Positions 7,913-16,290 of a stretch of 64,000 nt of DNA are shown here, in pieces (position 1 is the stretch's first letter; every line of letters begins with the position of its first letter). Below the pieces are notes generated by a model. It saw only the letters and a list, made by a program, of their open reading frames with translations, searched no databases and was not told the DNA's origin. Origin of the DNA: Leisingera sp. ANG59 (GTDB lineage: Bacteria; Pseudomonadota; Alphaproteobacteria; Rhodobacterales; Rhodobacteraceae); the NCBI RefSeq assembly GCF_013317235.1, contig NZ_WLCM01000018.1:1-64000 (forward strand), given 5' to 3'. The position numbers and the translations under genes are program-made.

Positions 7913-8353
7913 ATGGACGAAAAAGATGATTTCGCTTTGCAGGATTTCCTGCCCTATCTGCTGAACCGCGCGGCAGAGGAAAGCTCGCTGGGGTTCCAGA
8001 AACACTACAAGAACCGCTACGGAATGCTGCGCACCGAGTGGCGGGTGCTGTTCCATCTGGGTAATTACGGACAGATGACAGCCAAGGAAATCGGCAGCCG
8101 CGCCAAGATCCACAAGACCAAGATCAGCCGCGCGGTGGCCAAGCTGACAGAGAAGCGTTTCGTGACCCGCACCCGCGATGAGAGCGACCGCCGGTCCGAA
8201 CATCTGGCGCTGACCCCGGCAGGGGAGGCCGCCTACAAGGACCTGCGCGAGCACGCGCTGGAGTTTGACACCCAAATCTGTGCCCGCTTCACCACCGGCG
8301 AGGTTGCAATTTTGCGGTATATGCTGCGCAATTTAGCAGGGATCGAACCATAG
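7913..8353 (+). CDS. MarR-family transcriptional regulator of the homogentisate cluster
   Basis: A 146-residue winged-helix protein. The helix-turn-helix is in GQMTAKEIGSRAKIHKTKISRAVAKL, and the wing is TRTRDESDRRSEHLALTPAGEAAY, with the DxRS/LTxxG pattern typical of MarR proteins. I chose ATG 7913, preceded by GGAAAGGGGACG. It diverges from hmgA and probably controls both itself and the cluster through the palindrome at 7874-7893. Homogentisate or a related phenolic acid would be the natural ligand, by analogy to other Hmg repressors. Confidence 0.9.
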   Translation: MDEKDDFALQDFLPYLLNRAAEESSLGFQKHYKNRYGMLRTEWRVLFHLGNYGQMTAKEIGSRAKIHKTKISRAVAKLTEKRFVTRTRDESDRRSEHLALTPAGEAAYKDLREHALEFDTQICARFTTGEVAILRYMLRNLAGIEP

Positions 8354-8404
8354 ACATTGTACTGCCCAGACCCCAGATAAAGCAGCGGGATTGAAGGTGA
8401 AGCG

Positions 8405-9637
8405 ATGATACAGATTGATGTCAATTCAGGGCCGCTGATTGCCTGGCTGATGGAGCAGGGCCTGCACGGCGCGCCGCAGCAGGATCTTTTGCAGGGATAT
8501 TGCCAGCGTCTGGTGGATGCAGGGGTGCCGCTGTGGCGGTTTCATGTGGCGCAGCGGGCGTTCCACCCGAAGTTCGGCGGCATCGGTTTCAACTGGACCC
8601 GCGCCGACGGCATCAGCCATCAGCATTACGAATATCAGGAGTCCCCGCGCGAGGAATGGCTGCGCAGCCCGTTCTTCCACATTCTCGAACATAATCTGGA
8701 GGAGTTCCGTGAGCGGCTGGAAGACGGCGCGCCGGAGCAGTTTCCCTTGCTGCCCGAACTTCGTGAGCGCGGGGCAACCGACTACTTTGCCAAAGGCGTG
8801 CGGTTCTCGCCTCCGGATGATGAACCCAATGATCCGCGCCACCCGCGCGAGGGGATGCTGGTCTCCTGGGCCTCTGACCGGCCCGGCGGGTTCACCGGCC
8901 GTGAACTAGATCTGATCCGCACCACCTTGCCGCATCTTGGGCTGGCGCTGAAATCTTCATCCAACCGGCAGATGGCCAGCGATCTGTTGCAGGTTTATCT
9001 GGGCCGTGATGCCGGGCGCCGGGTGCTGTCCGGGGAAATCCAGCGCGGCTCCTCGCAGCAGATCGATGCTGTGATCTGCCTGTTCGACCTCAAAGGTTTC
9101 ACCCAGCTGGCTGAGAGGCTGCCGGGAACAGAACTTATCGAGATGCTGAACGGCTACTTCGGCCTGGCGGTTGAGACTATCCAGGCGCACGGTGGCAACA
9201 TCCTCAAGTTCATGGGCGACGGGATGCTAACCATGTTCAACCTAGGCAGCATCGAGGAAGATGCACACGCAGCGCTGGCCGCCGCCAATGAGCTGTGCGG
9301 CAAGGTGCGCGCCTATAACACTGAACGCGAGGAACAGGGGCTGCCGACTGCAGGCTTCACCCTGGCGCTGCACGCAGGTGACATTTTGTACGGCAATATC
9401 GGGGCGGAGACCCGTCTGGACTTCACCGTGATCGGACAGGCGGTGAACCAGACCGCCCGGATTGCCGGCATGCACCGCTCTGTCGGCCAGAACATCATCA
9501 TGTCCGAAGATGTGAAAACCGCGGCCAGAGGCACCAATCATGACCTGGTGTCTCTGGGGCGCTACATGCTGCGCGGCGTGGCAGAGCCGATGGAGCTCTA
9601 CACGATCTACCGCGGCAATTGCGGCTGCGACAGCTGA
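8405..9637 (+). CDS. Class III adenylate/guanylate cyclase with N-terminal sensory region
   Basis: A 410-residue soluble protein. Residues 1-200 form an unassigned region seen before the cyclase domain in many alphaproteobacterial cyclases. Residues 222-400 are the catalytic domain: Asp228 in CLFDLKGFT and Asp272 in KFMGDG are the metal-binding pair, Lys268 is a substrate-specifying Lys, and Asn348 and Arg352 (VNQTARI) are transition-state residues. The position that normally holds Asp or Thr for adenine recognition is Gln345 (VIGQAVN). No transmembrane segment. It follows marR by 51 bases but has no obvious link to aromatic catabolism. Confidence 0.9.
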   Translation: MIQIDVNSGPLIAWLMEQGLHGAPQQDLLQGYCQRLVDAGVPLWRFHVAQRAFHPKFGGIGFNWTRADGISHQHYEYQESPREEWLRSPFFHILEHNLEEFRERLEDGAPEQFPLLPELRERGATDYFAKGVRFSPPDDEPNDPRHPREGMLVSWASDRPGGFTGRELDLIRTTLPHLGLALKSSSNRQMASDLLQVYLGRDAGRRVLSGEIQRGSSQQIDAVICLFDLKGFTQLAERLPGTELIEMLNGYFGLAVETIQAHGGNILKFMGDGMLTMFNLGSIEEDAHAALAAANELCGKVRAYNTEREEQGLPTAGFTLALHAGDILYGNIGAETRLDFTVIGQAVNQTARIAGMHRSVGQNIIMSEDVKTAARGTNHDLVSLGRYMLRGVAEPMELYTIYRGNCGCDS

Positions 9638-9653
9638 ACCGCTTGGGGGCAGG

Positions 9654-10463
9654 TCAAAGGCTGACCTCAACCCCCGGCAGGTTCACTTCCTTCATCATGT
9701 CGCGCAGCTCCTGCCGCGCAGCGATATTGGAAATGTTCAGCTGCTTGACGCCGATGTCCTTGAGATCCAGAAGCGTCAGCCCGCGCGGGAACAGCTCGCG
9801 GAAGATCACCCGTTCTGAAAAACCCGGCGCGATGCGAAAGCCGATCCGCTTGGACAGCATCTTGATGGCGCGCTCCATCTTTTCCTTGTTGACCATGCGC
9901 TGGGTGCCGACCCGATTGCGGATCACGATCCAGTCGATCGGCTTCAGCCCGGCCTGAGCACGCAGCTGGCGGGCATTCCAGACCATTTCCGAATAGACTG
10001 ACGGCCCGGTGATGCTTTCGCCCTTCTGGTCCACATGCGCCAGCAGGTCGAAATCGACAAAGCTGTCATTGAGCGGCGTGATCAGCGTATCGGCCAGCGA
10101 ATGCGCTACCTGGCTCAGGCGCGTGTGCGAGCCGGGGCAGTCGATCAGGATGAAGTCATGGCCCGGCTCCAGCGCCGAGACCGCCGCCGACAAACGGTGG
10201 TCATAGATGTTTTCGCCTGGTTGCAGGCTGGCCGGATCAATTTCCGGCAGTTCGTGGATTTCCACCATCGGCAGGTCCAGACCGGATTTGACGCAGAATT
10301 CCTTGCGGTTTTCCAGATACCGCCCCATCGAGCGCTGTCTCAGATCCAGGTCCAGCGCCGCCACCTTGTGGCCGAGGCGGGCAAGGGTGGTTGCGACGTG
10401 CATGGAAACAGTCGATTTTCCCGCGCCGCCCTTCTCGTTGCCGACGACAATGATATGCGCCAT
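9654..10463 (-). CDS. mipZ: Division-plane positioning ATPase MipZ
   Basis: A 269-residue ParA/MinD-type ATPase. It has the deviant Walker A motif GNEKGGAGKSTVSMHVA (Lys11 and Lys16), DLDLRQRSMGRYLENR after the first strand, and ILIDCPGSHTRLSQVAH as Walker B/switch II. MipZ binds the ParB-parS complex and inhibits FtsZ near the poles in alphaproteobacteria lacking MinCD. The RQRS(M/L)GRYLENR block separates it from plain ParA. I chose ATG 10463 because MAHIIVVGNEKGGAGKS is the normal start; a longer upstream frame lacks homology. It converges on the cyclase gene. Confidence 0.93.
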   Translation of the reverse strand: MAHIIVVGNEKGGAGKSTVSMHVATTLARLGHKVAALDLDLRQRSMGRYLENRKEFCVKSGLDLPMVEIHELPEIDPASLQPGENIYDHRLSAAVSALEPGHDFILIDCPGSHTRLSQVAHSLADTLITPLNDSFVDFDLLAHVDQKGESITGPSVYSEMVWNARQLRAQAGLKPIDWIVIRNRVGTQRMVNKEKMERAIKMLSKRIGFRIAPGFSERVIFRELFPRGLTLLDLKDIGVKQLNISNIAARQELRDMMKEVNLPGVEVSL

Positions 10464-10574
10464 GTACAGGTCCCTTCGCTCGTGCTTTCTTGCACGTCTT
10501 TCGCATTGGGACCCTGTATAGGCTCTGGATTCCGCCAAGAAAAGCCGCGCAGGCAGTCTGGTAAACTTAGTGTA

Positions 10575-12641
10575 TCACCTGTGTTTTGCAGGACCCGCCG
10601 GCTTGCGCTTGGGGCGGGCATCACCGCCCTTGCCGCCCTTTGCAGTCAGGGCTGCAGCAGCACGCGCCTTGTTTTTCTTGCTGTTCGGCTTGCCGACCGG
10701 CGGCTTGGGGCCTTTCGCCTTGAACGGCTTGGCCGCCGGGGCGCCGGGGCGGGTCATCCGCTTGGAGGGATCCGATGCGCCCTTTGGCTTGGCGGTCACG
10801 GCCGGCTTGGGCTTGCTCGGGCGGGTGTCGCTGCGCGGCTCGCGGCGCTCTTCCCGGGCCGGCTTGTCTTTCCACTCCTTGCGCGGCGGACGGCTGTCCT
10901 CGGAGCGCTCGGATTTGGCGCGGTAGGGTTTGGAGCTTTCCTCTTTGGCGCGGTACGGCTTAGGGGCGTCGTCCTTGCTTCGGTGCGGTTTGGGCTTGCG
11001 GTCGCCCTTGAAGCCGCCCTTCGGCCCGCCGGGCCCGCGGCGCGGGGCAGGGGCCAGTTCCGGTGCTTCGGCCAGCTGCGTCAGCACGGCACCCGGCTCC
11101 AGCTCGGTCTTGCCGTCCAGCGCCTTCAGGAAGCCCTCAACCGCGCCTTCGCTGATTTCGGCAAAGGTCTCGTTATCCTGCACCCGGATTGCGCCGATGG
11201 CGTCGCGGTCGATATTGCCGGCCTTGCACAGCATCGGCAGCACCTTGCGCGGGTCGGCACCCGCCTCGCGGCCGCCCGACAGGGAGAACCAGACGGAGGG
11301 GCCGAAGGCTTTGCGTTCCTTGTGCTCCTTGCGCGGCTCGGGCGTGTCCGCCGGGCGCAGATCCTCAGGCGCCGAGTGGCGGCTGCGGAACAGGCGCAGA
11401 TAGGTTGCGGCGATCTGTTCGGGTGTGAATGTGTCCAGCAGGGTCTGCACGCCTGCCTGTTCGTTTTCGGCAACCGGCTCCTGCCAGACCGGATCGGCCA
11501 GCATCCGCTCTTCGTCGCGGGCCAGCACGTCATCGGCAGAAGGCGCTTCGCAATGCTCAGCGGTCAGCTTGGCCCATTTCAGCAGGCGCAGGGCCTTGGA
11601 GCGTGCCTTGGGCGGGGCAATCAGGGCGCTGACGCCCTTGCGGCCTGCGCGGCCGGTTCGGCCGGAGCGGTGCAGCAGGGTTTCGTGGTTCGAAGGCAGC
11701 TCTGCATGAACCACCAGCTCCAGCCCCGGCAAGTCGATGCCGCGGGCCGCCACATCGGTGGCCACGCAAACCCGGGCGCGCCCGTCACGCATTGCCTGCA
11801 GCGCGTGGCTGCGTTCGGTCTGGGACAGCTCGCCCGACAGGGTCACCACCGGCAGCCCGCGGTTGGTCAGGCGTGCAGCCAGACGGTTCACCGCGGCGCG
11901 GGTGTTGGCAAAGACGATGGAGCTGGGCGCCTCATAGTAGCGCAGCACGTTGATGATGGCGTTTTCCGCGTCCGCTTGCGCGACGCTCATCAGCCGGTAT
12001 TCGATATCCGCGTGCTGCTTGGTCTCGCCCGCGGTCTTGATCCGCATCGCATCGCGCTGGAAGGTCTCAGCCAGGCTGGCGATTGCCGGCGGCACGGTGG
12101 CGGAGAACAGCAGGGTGCGGCGGTCTTCGGGAGCTTCGCCCAGGATGAATTCCAGATCCTCGCGGAAGCCGAGGTCCAGCATCTCGTCGGCCTCGTCCAG
12201 CACCACGCCGCGCACCTGGCTGAGGTCGATGGAGCCGCGCGCGATGTGGTCGCGCAGACGGCCTGGAGTGGCCGCCACGATATGAGCGCCGCGTTCCAGC
12301 GCCCGGCGCTCATCGCGCATGTCCATGCCGCCAACGCAGGAGGCGATCCGTGCGCCTGCCTCGCGGTAGAGCCAGCCCAGCTCGTGTTTCACCTGCAGCG
12401 CCAGTTCGCGGGTCGGGGCAATCACCAGCGCCAGCGGCGCCGCGGCCTCGCCGAACGCCTCATCGTCACCCAGCAGGTCCTGGGCCAAAGCCAGGCCAAA
12501 GCCGACGGTCTTGCCCGATCCGGTCTGTGCAGACACCAGCAGGTCGCGCCCTTCCACCTCGGGCTGGGTCACAGCCTCCTGCACTTGGGTCAGGGTTTCA
12601 TATCCGCGCTCTTGCAGTGCGTTGGCCAGGGCTTGTTTCAC
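10575..12641 (-). CDS. DEAD-box RNA helicase with DbpA-type RNA-binding domain
   Basis: About 688 residues from a GTG start at 12641. Helicase motifs run in order: AQTGSGKT (Walker A), PTRELA, TPGRL, LDEADEMLDLG (Walker B), SAT, ARGIDLPG and HRSGRTGRAGRKG. A DbpA/CsdA RNA-binding module follows (VWFSLSGGREAGADPRKVLPMLCK), then about 190 residues of Lys/Arg/Pro-rich low-complexity tail with repeated KPYRAK units. Likely acts in ribosome assembly or cold-stress RNA unwinding. It sits downstream of the rpmE terminator, so it probably has its own promoter. The start is uncertain: the frame extends to 12740 through the terminator, which argues for the internal GTG. Confidence 0.88.
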   Translation of the reverse strand: MKQALANALQERGYETLTQVQEAVTQPEVEGRDLLVSAQTGSGKTVGFGLALAQDLLGDDEAFGEAAAPLALVIAPTRELALQVKHELGWLYREAGARIASCVGGMDMRDERRALERGAHIVAATPGRLRDHIARGSIDLSQVRGVVLDEADEMLDLGFREDLEFILGEAPEDRRTLLFSATVPPAIASLAETFQRDAMRIKTAGETKQHADIEYRLMSVAQADAENAIINVLRYYEAPSSIVFANTRAAVNRLAARLTNRGLPVVTLSGELSQTERSHALQAMRDGRARVCVATDVAARGIDLPGLELVVHAELPSNHETLLHRSGRTGRAGRKGVSALIAPPKARSKALRLLKWAKLTAEHCEAPSADDVLARDEERMLADPVWQEPVAENEQAGVQTLLDTFTPEQIAATYLRLFRSRHSAPEDLRPADTPEPRKEHKERKAFGPSVWFSLSGGREAGADPRKVLPMLCKAGNIDRDAIGAIRVQDNETFAEISEGAVEGFLKALDGKTELEPGAVLTQLAEAPELAPAPRRGPGGPKGGFKGDRKPKPHRSKDDAPKPYRAKEESSKPYRAKSERSEDSRPPRKEWKDKPAREERREPRSDTRPSKPKPAVTAKPKGASDPSKRMTRPGAPAAKPFKAKGPKPPVGKPNSKKNKARAAAALTAKGGKGGDARPKRKPAGPAKHR

Positions 12642-12690
12642 GAGGGGGCTGTCTTTCCCGCGGGGCGCGCATCCGGCCCCAGCGTCAGGA

Positions 12691-12726
12691 GAAAAAGAAA
12701 GAAGGCTGCCCGTCCGGGGCAGCCTT
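12691..12726 (-). terminator. Intrinsic terminator of rplS-rpmE
   Basis: On the minus strand, 30 bases after the rpmE stop, is a stem AGGCTGCCC / GGGCAGCCT (12703-12711 with 12717-12725) with a 5-base loop. It is followed by the T-rich tail CTTTCTTTTTC. A classic rho-independent terminator separating rpmE from the helicase. Confidence 0.88.
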
Positions 12727-12755
12727 CGGGAGTTCTGCAAAATACGGCAGGCGGC

Positions 12756-12977
12756 TTAGAAGCCCAGGCCTTCGTATTTCTTCTTGAACTTGGACACGCG
12801 GCCGCCGGCATCCATCAGGCGCGAGGTGCCGCCGGTCCAGGCCGGGTGCACGGTCGGGTCGATGTCCAGTGCCAGCTGATCACCCTCGGAGCCCCAGGTG
12901 GAGCGCATCTTGATGATGGTGCCGTCGGTCATTTTGACGTCGATGAAGTGGTAGTCGGGATGGGTGTCTTTTTTCAT
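12756..12977 (-). CDS. rpmE: 50S ribosomal protein L31
   Basis: A 73-residue protein beginning [19 protein letters not shown], with [20 protein letters not shown] and ending [15 protein letters not shown]. This is the alphaproteobacterial L31 form. It has no cysteines, so it is the zinc-independent (C-minus) version. It follows rplS by 11 bases and is closed by a strong terminator, so the pair forms a two-gene operon. Confidence 0.97.
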   Translation of the reverse strand: MKKDTHPDYHFIDVKMTDGTIIKMRSTWGSEGDQLALDIDPTVHPAWTGGTSRLMDAGGRVSKFKKKYEGLGF

Positions 12978-12988
12978 GATACCGCTCC

Positions 12989-13363
12989 TCAGGCTTTCTT
13001 GGGCTTGTAGTTCGCATCTTCTGCGATACGGGCCGACTTGCCGCGGCGCGAGCGCAGGTAGTACAGCTTGGCGCGGCGGACGCGGCCGCGGCGCACCACT
13101 TCGATCGAGTCGATGTTGGTCGAGAACAGCGGGAACACACGCTCCACGCCTTCGCCGAACGAAATCTTGCGGACGGTGAACGAACCGGCAATGCCCGAGC
13201 CGTTTTTACGGCTGATGCAAACGCCTTCGTACATCTGCACGCGCGAACGCGAGCCTTCGGTCACCTTGTAGCCGACACGGATGGTGTCACCGGCTTTGAA
13301 GTCGGGGATCTCTTTCCCCAGGGCGGCGATTTGTTCCGCCTCCAGCTGTGCGATCAGGTCCAT
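12989..13363 (-). CDS. rplS: 50S ribosomal protein L19
   Basis: A 124-residue protein. [22 protein letters not shown] starts the protein; the middle has [37 protein letters not shown], and the end is the basic [23 protein letters not shown]. It sits at the interface of the 30S and 50S subunits. I chose ATG 13363 because AGGAG lies 7 bases upstream; the longer frame to 13612 runs through a structured leader and is not coding. In most bacteria it follows trmD directly; here a YegP-like gene and a leader intervene. Confidence 0.97.
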   Translation of the reverse strand: MDLIAQLEAEQIAALGKEIPDFKAGDTIRVGYKVTEGSRSRVQMYEGVCISRKNGSGIAGSFTVRKISFGEGVERVFPLFSTNIDSIEVVRRGRVRRAKLYYLRSRRGKSARIAEDANYKPKKA

Positions 13364-13758
13364 CGCAACTCTCCTAAATTGCCTGCGGTTCACTCCGCAG
13401 AGGTTTGTGCCGTCATGAGAGCTCCTGGTCTTCACCGGGTCCCGCCAATTGGCAGCCCGCCAGAGATCACGCCGTCTGTTCCTTGCTGCTGGCGGGCTGG
13501 ATCCTGAAGGAAACCGAAGAAGATTTCCGGGGCTGATCCAACAGCCAGCGGCCCGGGGCCGATTCCCGGCACCAGACGAGCGGCTTTTAGGCCTGCCGGG
13601 CCAATGTTTCAAGGGAATTCTGCGGCCGCACTCCGGATCGCAACCGGTGATTTCCTTTTAACCGGCTGCGGGTCTGCGGTTACCGTCCAAACACATTGGT
13701 TCACGTTGCAGGAGGAAAACCCGACCAACGGGCGTGCCTCGACAGGGAGGGAAACAGC
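13364..13758 (-). promoter_or_regulatory. Structured leader candidate upstream of rplS
   Basis: A gene-free stretch of about 395 bases. The half nearer rplS contains ordered inverted repeats: CTGCGG/CCGCAG (13383-13400), the palindrome GCCAATTGGC (13444-13453), and an 11-base perfect stem CAGCCCGCCAG/CTGGCGGGCTG (13453-13463 with 13489-13499, 25-base loop). On the minus strand these would form a multi-hairpin 5' leader ending about 20 bases before the L19 start codon. That placement suggests autogenous control by a ribosomal protein, but I know no named motif that matches. Beyond 13600 I see only a short AACCG/CGGTT pair. Confidence 0.45.
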
Positions 13759-13917
13759 ATGCCATTCAAAAAAATGGACATTTTCAACAACGAACAAAGC
13801 TATAAGGCCAAATTGAAGAAGACCTCAAAAGGCCGGATGCCACACCGGGGATTTCTGCTTGCGGGTGCGGGAAACCAGAAAGGCCAGCCTGTTCACACAG
13901 ACTGGCCCTTGCGGTGA
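13759..13917 (+). CDS. Possible small basic protein, 52 aa
   Basis: Opens with ATG 7 bases after a strong GGGAGGG ribosome site. The predicted product begins MPFKKMDIFNNEQSYKAKLK and is rich in Lys, with no membrane segment and no family I recognise. The last 15 codons overlap the inverted repeat that probably terminates the converging YegP-like gene, which weakens the case for the full length. The strong ribosome site and lack of any other explanation make it worth recording as hypothetical. Confidence 0.4.
   Translation: MPFKKMDIFNNEQSYKAKLKKTSKGRMPHRGFLLAGAGNQKGQPVHTDWPLR
13872..13909 (-). terminator. Probable terminator of the YegP-like gene
   Basis: Inverted repeat GGCCAG (13882-13887) with CTGGCC (13902-13907), extended inward by CTGT/ACAG after one mismatch. 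On the minus strand it comes 25 bases after the YegP-like stop and is followed by TTTCTGGTTT. This looks like an intrinsic terminator, although the T-run is interrupted. Confidence 0.6.
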
Positions 13918-13932
13918 AAGGTCTGGTGCGGA

Positions 13933-14268
13933 TCAGGCCGTCTGATCGTCGATGGCTGCATCCGGCGCGTTCTTCTTGACCGACTCGATGCCGTTATCCC
14001 GGCCAGAGGCGCTGGCATAGCTTTGCGAGGTGCCGATCACCTGGCCGTTGGTGGCCTTGAGGTTGAACATGTGCTTGCCGGCCGCGGTTTCCTTGCGCTC
14101 ATAGCGCGCATCATCGCCTGCGTTCTTCTTGACCGATGCAATGCCGTTCTCGGCGCTGGCCTTCTGCTTGTAGCCTTCGCTGGCCAGAATGTTCTCGCCG
14201 TTGCCTGCCTTCAAGCGGAAGCGGAATTCGCCTGCGTTGTCAGTGTAGAGTTCAAATTTCCCAGCCAC
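13933..14268 (-). CDS. YegP-family (DUF1508) protein
   Basis: A 111-residue protein made of two tandem DUF1508 repeats. The first is AGKFELYTDNAGEFRFRLKAGNGENILASEGY...IASVKKNA; the second is ERKETAAGKHMFNLKATNGQVIGTSQSY...IESVKKNA. I prefer the GTG at 14268, since GGAG sits about 8 bases upstream and the family usually begins MAGKFELY; an ATG at 14286 would add six residues. The function of the family is poorly defined. It lies between trmD and rplS on the same strand, in a position not usual for this operon, and has its own terminator-like hairpin. Confidence 0.88.
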   Translation of the reverse strand: MAGKFELYTDNAGEFRFRLKAGNGENILASEGYKQKASAENGIASVKKNAGDDARYERKETAAGKHMFNLKATNGQVIGTSQSYASASGRDNGIESVKKNAPDAAIDDQTA

Positions 14269-14374
14269 CCTGCTGTCTCCTGTCATTTAACTTATGCAGG
14301 AAGAGTAAAGCATGGGTTTTCCATTGCGGCAACGGCCTGCCCAGGGGAAAAGCCAAGCTGGTGCACCACTTGCG

Positions 14375-15181
14375 CTACGCCTTGCCGCGGTCCTTGGCGC
14401 GGACATAGGCCTCCCACAGGTCCGGGCGGCGGGCCTTGGTGATTTCTTCGCTCATCTCGTGCCGCCACTCGGCGATCTTGCCGTGGTGGCCGGACATCAG
14501 CACCTCTGGGATTTCCCGGCCCTTCCATTCGGCGGGGCGGGTGTATTGCGGGTGCTCCAAGAGGCCGGAGGAGAAGCTCTCCTCCTCGGTAGAGGCGTGG
14601 TTGCCCAGTACCCCCGGAATCAGCCGCACGGTGGCGTCGATCAGTGCCTGCGCCGCCAGCTCGCCGCCGGTCATCACGAAGTCCCCCAGCGAAACTTCCT
14701 GGATGCCGTAATGCTCCAGCACTCGTTCATCGACGCCCTCAAAGCGCCCGCACAACAGCGTGATACCGTCGCATCGGGCAAAGGTCTGCATCATCTGCTG
14801 GTTCATCGGCCGTCCGCGCGGCGTCAGGTAGATCAGCGGCCAGTTGCCGCGGGTATCTGCCATCGTGTGCTCGATTGCTTCACCCAGCACATCGGCGCGC
14901 AGCACCATGCCGGCCCCGCCGCCGGCGGGCGTGTCATCCACGTTGCGGTGCTTGCCAACGCCAAACTCCCGCAGGTCCGTGGTATCGAGCTGCCACAGCC
15001 CCTCCTGCAGGGCTTTGCCGGTCAGGCTTTCGCCCAGCACACCGGGAAAGGCCGCGGGGAAGAGGGTGATGATCTTGGCCTTCCACACACCGGCCAGATC
15101 CGGGGTCGGCGTCATCAGCTCGCGCGGCTTCAGGGTCGGGCGGATGGCCTTGCGGCCATGAGATTTGCTTGGTGCTGTCAT
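14375..15181 (-). CDS. trmD: tRNA (guanine37-N1)-methyltransferase
   Basis: A 268-residue SPOUT methyltransferase that makes m1G37 and so prevents +1 frameshifting. Visible motifs are KIITLFPAAFPGVLGESLTGKAL near the start, DDTPAGGGAGMVLRADV, LIYLTPRGRPMNQ, LLCGRFEGVDERVLEH, SLGDFVMTGGELAAQALIDATVRLIPGVLG (the deep trefoil knot), and EEESFSSGLLEHPQYTRPAEWKG. I chose ATG 15181; it carries about 30 extra N-terminal residues relative to E. coli, common in this group. Its usual partner rimM lies upstream, but a rightward gene separates them. Confidence 0.96.
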   Translation of the reverse strand: MTAPSKSHGRKAIRPTLKPRELMTPTPDLAGVWKAKIITLFPAAFPGVLGESLTGKALQEGLWQLDTTDLREFGVGKHRNVDDTPAGGGAGMVLRADVLGEAIEHTMADTRGNWPLIYLTPRGRPMNQQMMQTFARCDGITLLCGRFEGVDERVLEHYGIQEVSLGDFVMTGGELAAQALIDATVRLIPGVLGNHASTEEESFSSGLLEHPQYTRPAEWKGREIPEVLMSGHHGKIAEWRHEMSEEITKARRPDLWEAYVRAKDRGKA

Positions 15182-15237
15182 AATGATGCTGTTTAGTTCA
15201 GTCAGATTTTCACGCAATACAAAGCTTTGGTGTTTGA

Positions 15238-16281
15238 ATGAATTCCGAGAGGCCGCCTGCGTTGCCCGAAGACGATCCGTTTGCTGCGATGGACGCAGTG
15301 CAGGCCCGCACACAGGCACTGTGGCCTCAGGCGGCATCGGCCGCCGGGGTGCCTGAAGACGGCGCGGTCTTTCGCAGAATGCAGGTCAACAGCGGTGTGG
15401 AGCATCGCCGCTGTGTCTTGGAGGTGAGGACCGCTGGCGGGCGCAGTTTTGTCTTGCGCGCCGACTTCGAGTCGTCCAATCCGCTTCGGCAGTCCAGATA
15501 TCTGGACCGGCATCAGGCTGCTGCAGAAAGCTTAAAGGCGATATCAGGCGTGGCGGTGCCAGAACTCCTCTGGCGGGACACGCAGAGCCCCGCCGCCCTG
15601 ATGGAATTTGTCCAGGGTGATACGGCGCACCGTGAAATGGCGCTCACGGAATACGGGTTCGGGGACCGGGGCAGTGTTTTGCGGCGCATCGGACTTGCGG
15701 TTGCCGCCTTGCACAGAGTGTCCGGCGCCGGAGAACGGCAATTTTGGCCAAGGCCGTTTCTGACCTGGGTTTCAAGCCAGGCTCAGGCTGTGCGCGACGG
15801 GAGGTTGCCGGTTCCGAAACCCAACAAGTTCTTGGGGCTTTGCGCCTATCTGCACCGCGCGGCACGGCGTGCGCGGGGGTATTCCTTTCGCGCCGCGGTC
15901 GAGCATGGCGACCTGCATCTGCGCAATATCCTTATGTCAGAGACCACCGTCTCCTTTATCGATTTTTCAAATCATGACGGCATCTTTCCGCAGCGCGATC
16001 TTGCCAATCTCTGGCTTGCAAACTGCCCTGACCATCTGGCCGCGGAAGGCCGCACGCCCGGGTTCGGACTGGTTGCGCAGGCCGATTGGGATGCGTTTCA
16101 GGACGGGTACGGCGCGGATCTAGTGAATGATCCCGTTTTCCGCTTCTTTTATGCCCACCGCCTGTTCAGAACTTGGGCGGGATTGTGCCGCAAGCCGACA
16201 AGCCAGAAGCTAAAAAATGCAGAGGTTGCGATCAGGGCTGTTCAAATATTTGATGCCCTGCTGGCAGACGAGGCAGACTGA
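15238..16281 (+). CDS. Aminoglycoside-phosphotransferase-family kinase-like protein
   Basis: A 347-residue protein of the APH/choline kinase fold. The catalytic loop is HGDLHLRN (223-230), with Asp225 as the base, and IDFSN (241-245) is the metal-binding DFG equivalent. The N-lobe is divergent. The substrate is unknown; many chromosomal APH-like genes phosphorylate small amines or sugars and do not confer resistance. It is transcribed against the flanking rimM and trmD genes, ending 9 bases from rimM's stop and starting 56 bases from trmD's start, so it splits the usual rimM-trmD pair. Confidence 0.82.
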   Translation: MNSERPPALPEDDPFAAMDAVQARTQALWPQAASAAGVPEDGAVFRRMQVNSGVEHRRCVLEVRTAGGRSFVLRADFESSNPLRQSRYLDRHQAAAESLKAISGVAVPELLWRDTQSPAALMEFVQGDTAHREMALTEYGFGDRGSVLRRIGLAVAALHRVSGAGERQFWPRPFLTWVSSQAQAVRDGRLPVPKPNKFLGLCAYLHRAARRARGYSFRAAVEHGDLHLRNILMSETTVSFIDFSNHDGIFPQRDLANLWLANCPDHLAAEGRTPGFGLVAQADWDAFQDGYGADLVNDPVFRFFYAHRLFRTWAGLCRKPTSQKLKNAEVAIRAVQIFDALLADEAD

Positions 16282-16290
16282 CCTGCCTCC

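Noticed and set aside
10035-13010. Very long plus-strand open frame opposite mipZ, the helicase and rpmE
   Set aside because: It is antisense to genes with clear motifs. GC-rich codon bias leaves the opposite strand open; the encoded sequence is Arg/Ala/Gly-rich without domain features.
15238-16281. APH-like gene as an aminoglycoside resistance determinant
   Set aside because: Only the general kinase motifs are shared; the N-lobe is divergent, and no mobile element or resistance gene lies nearby.
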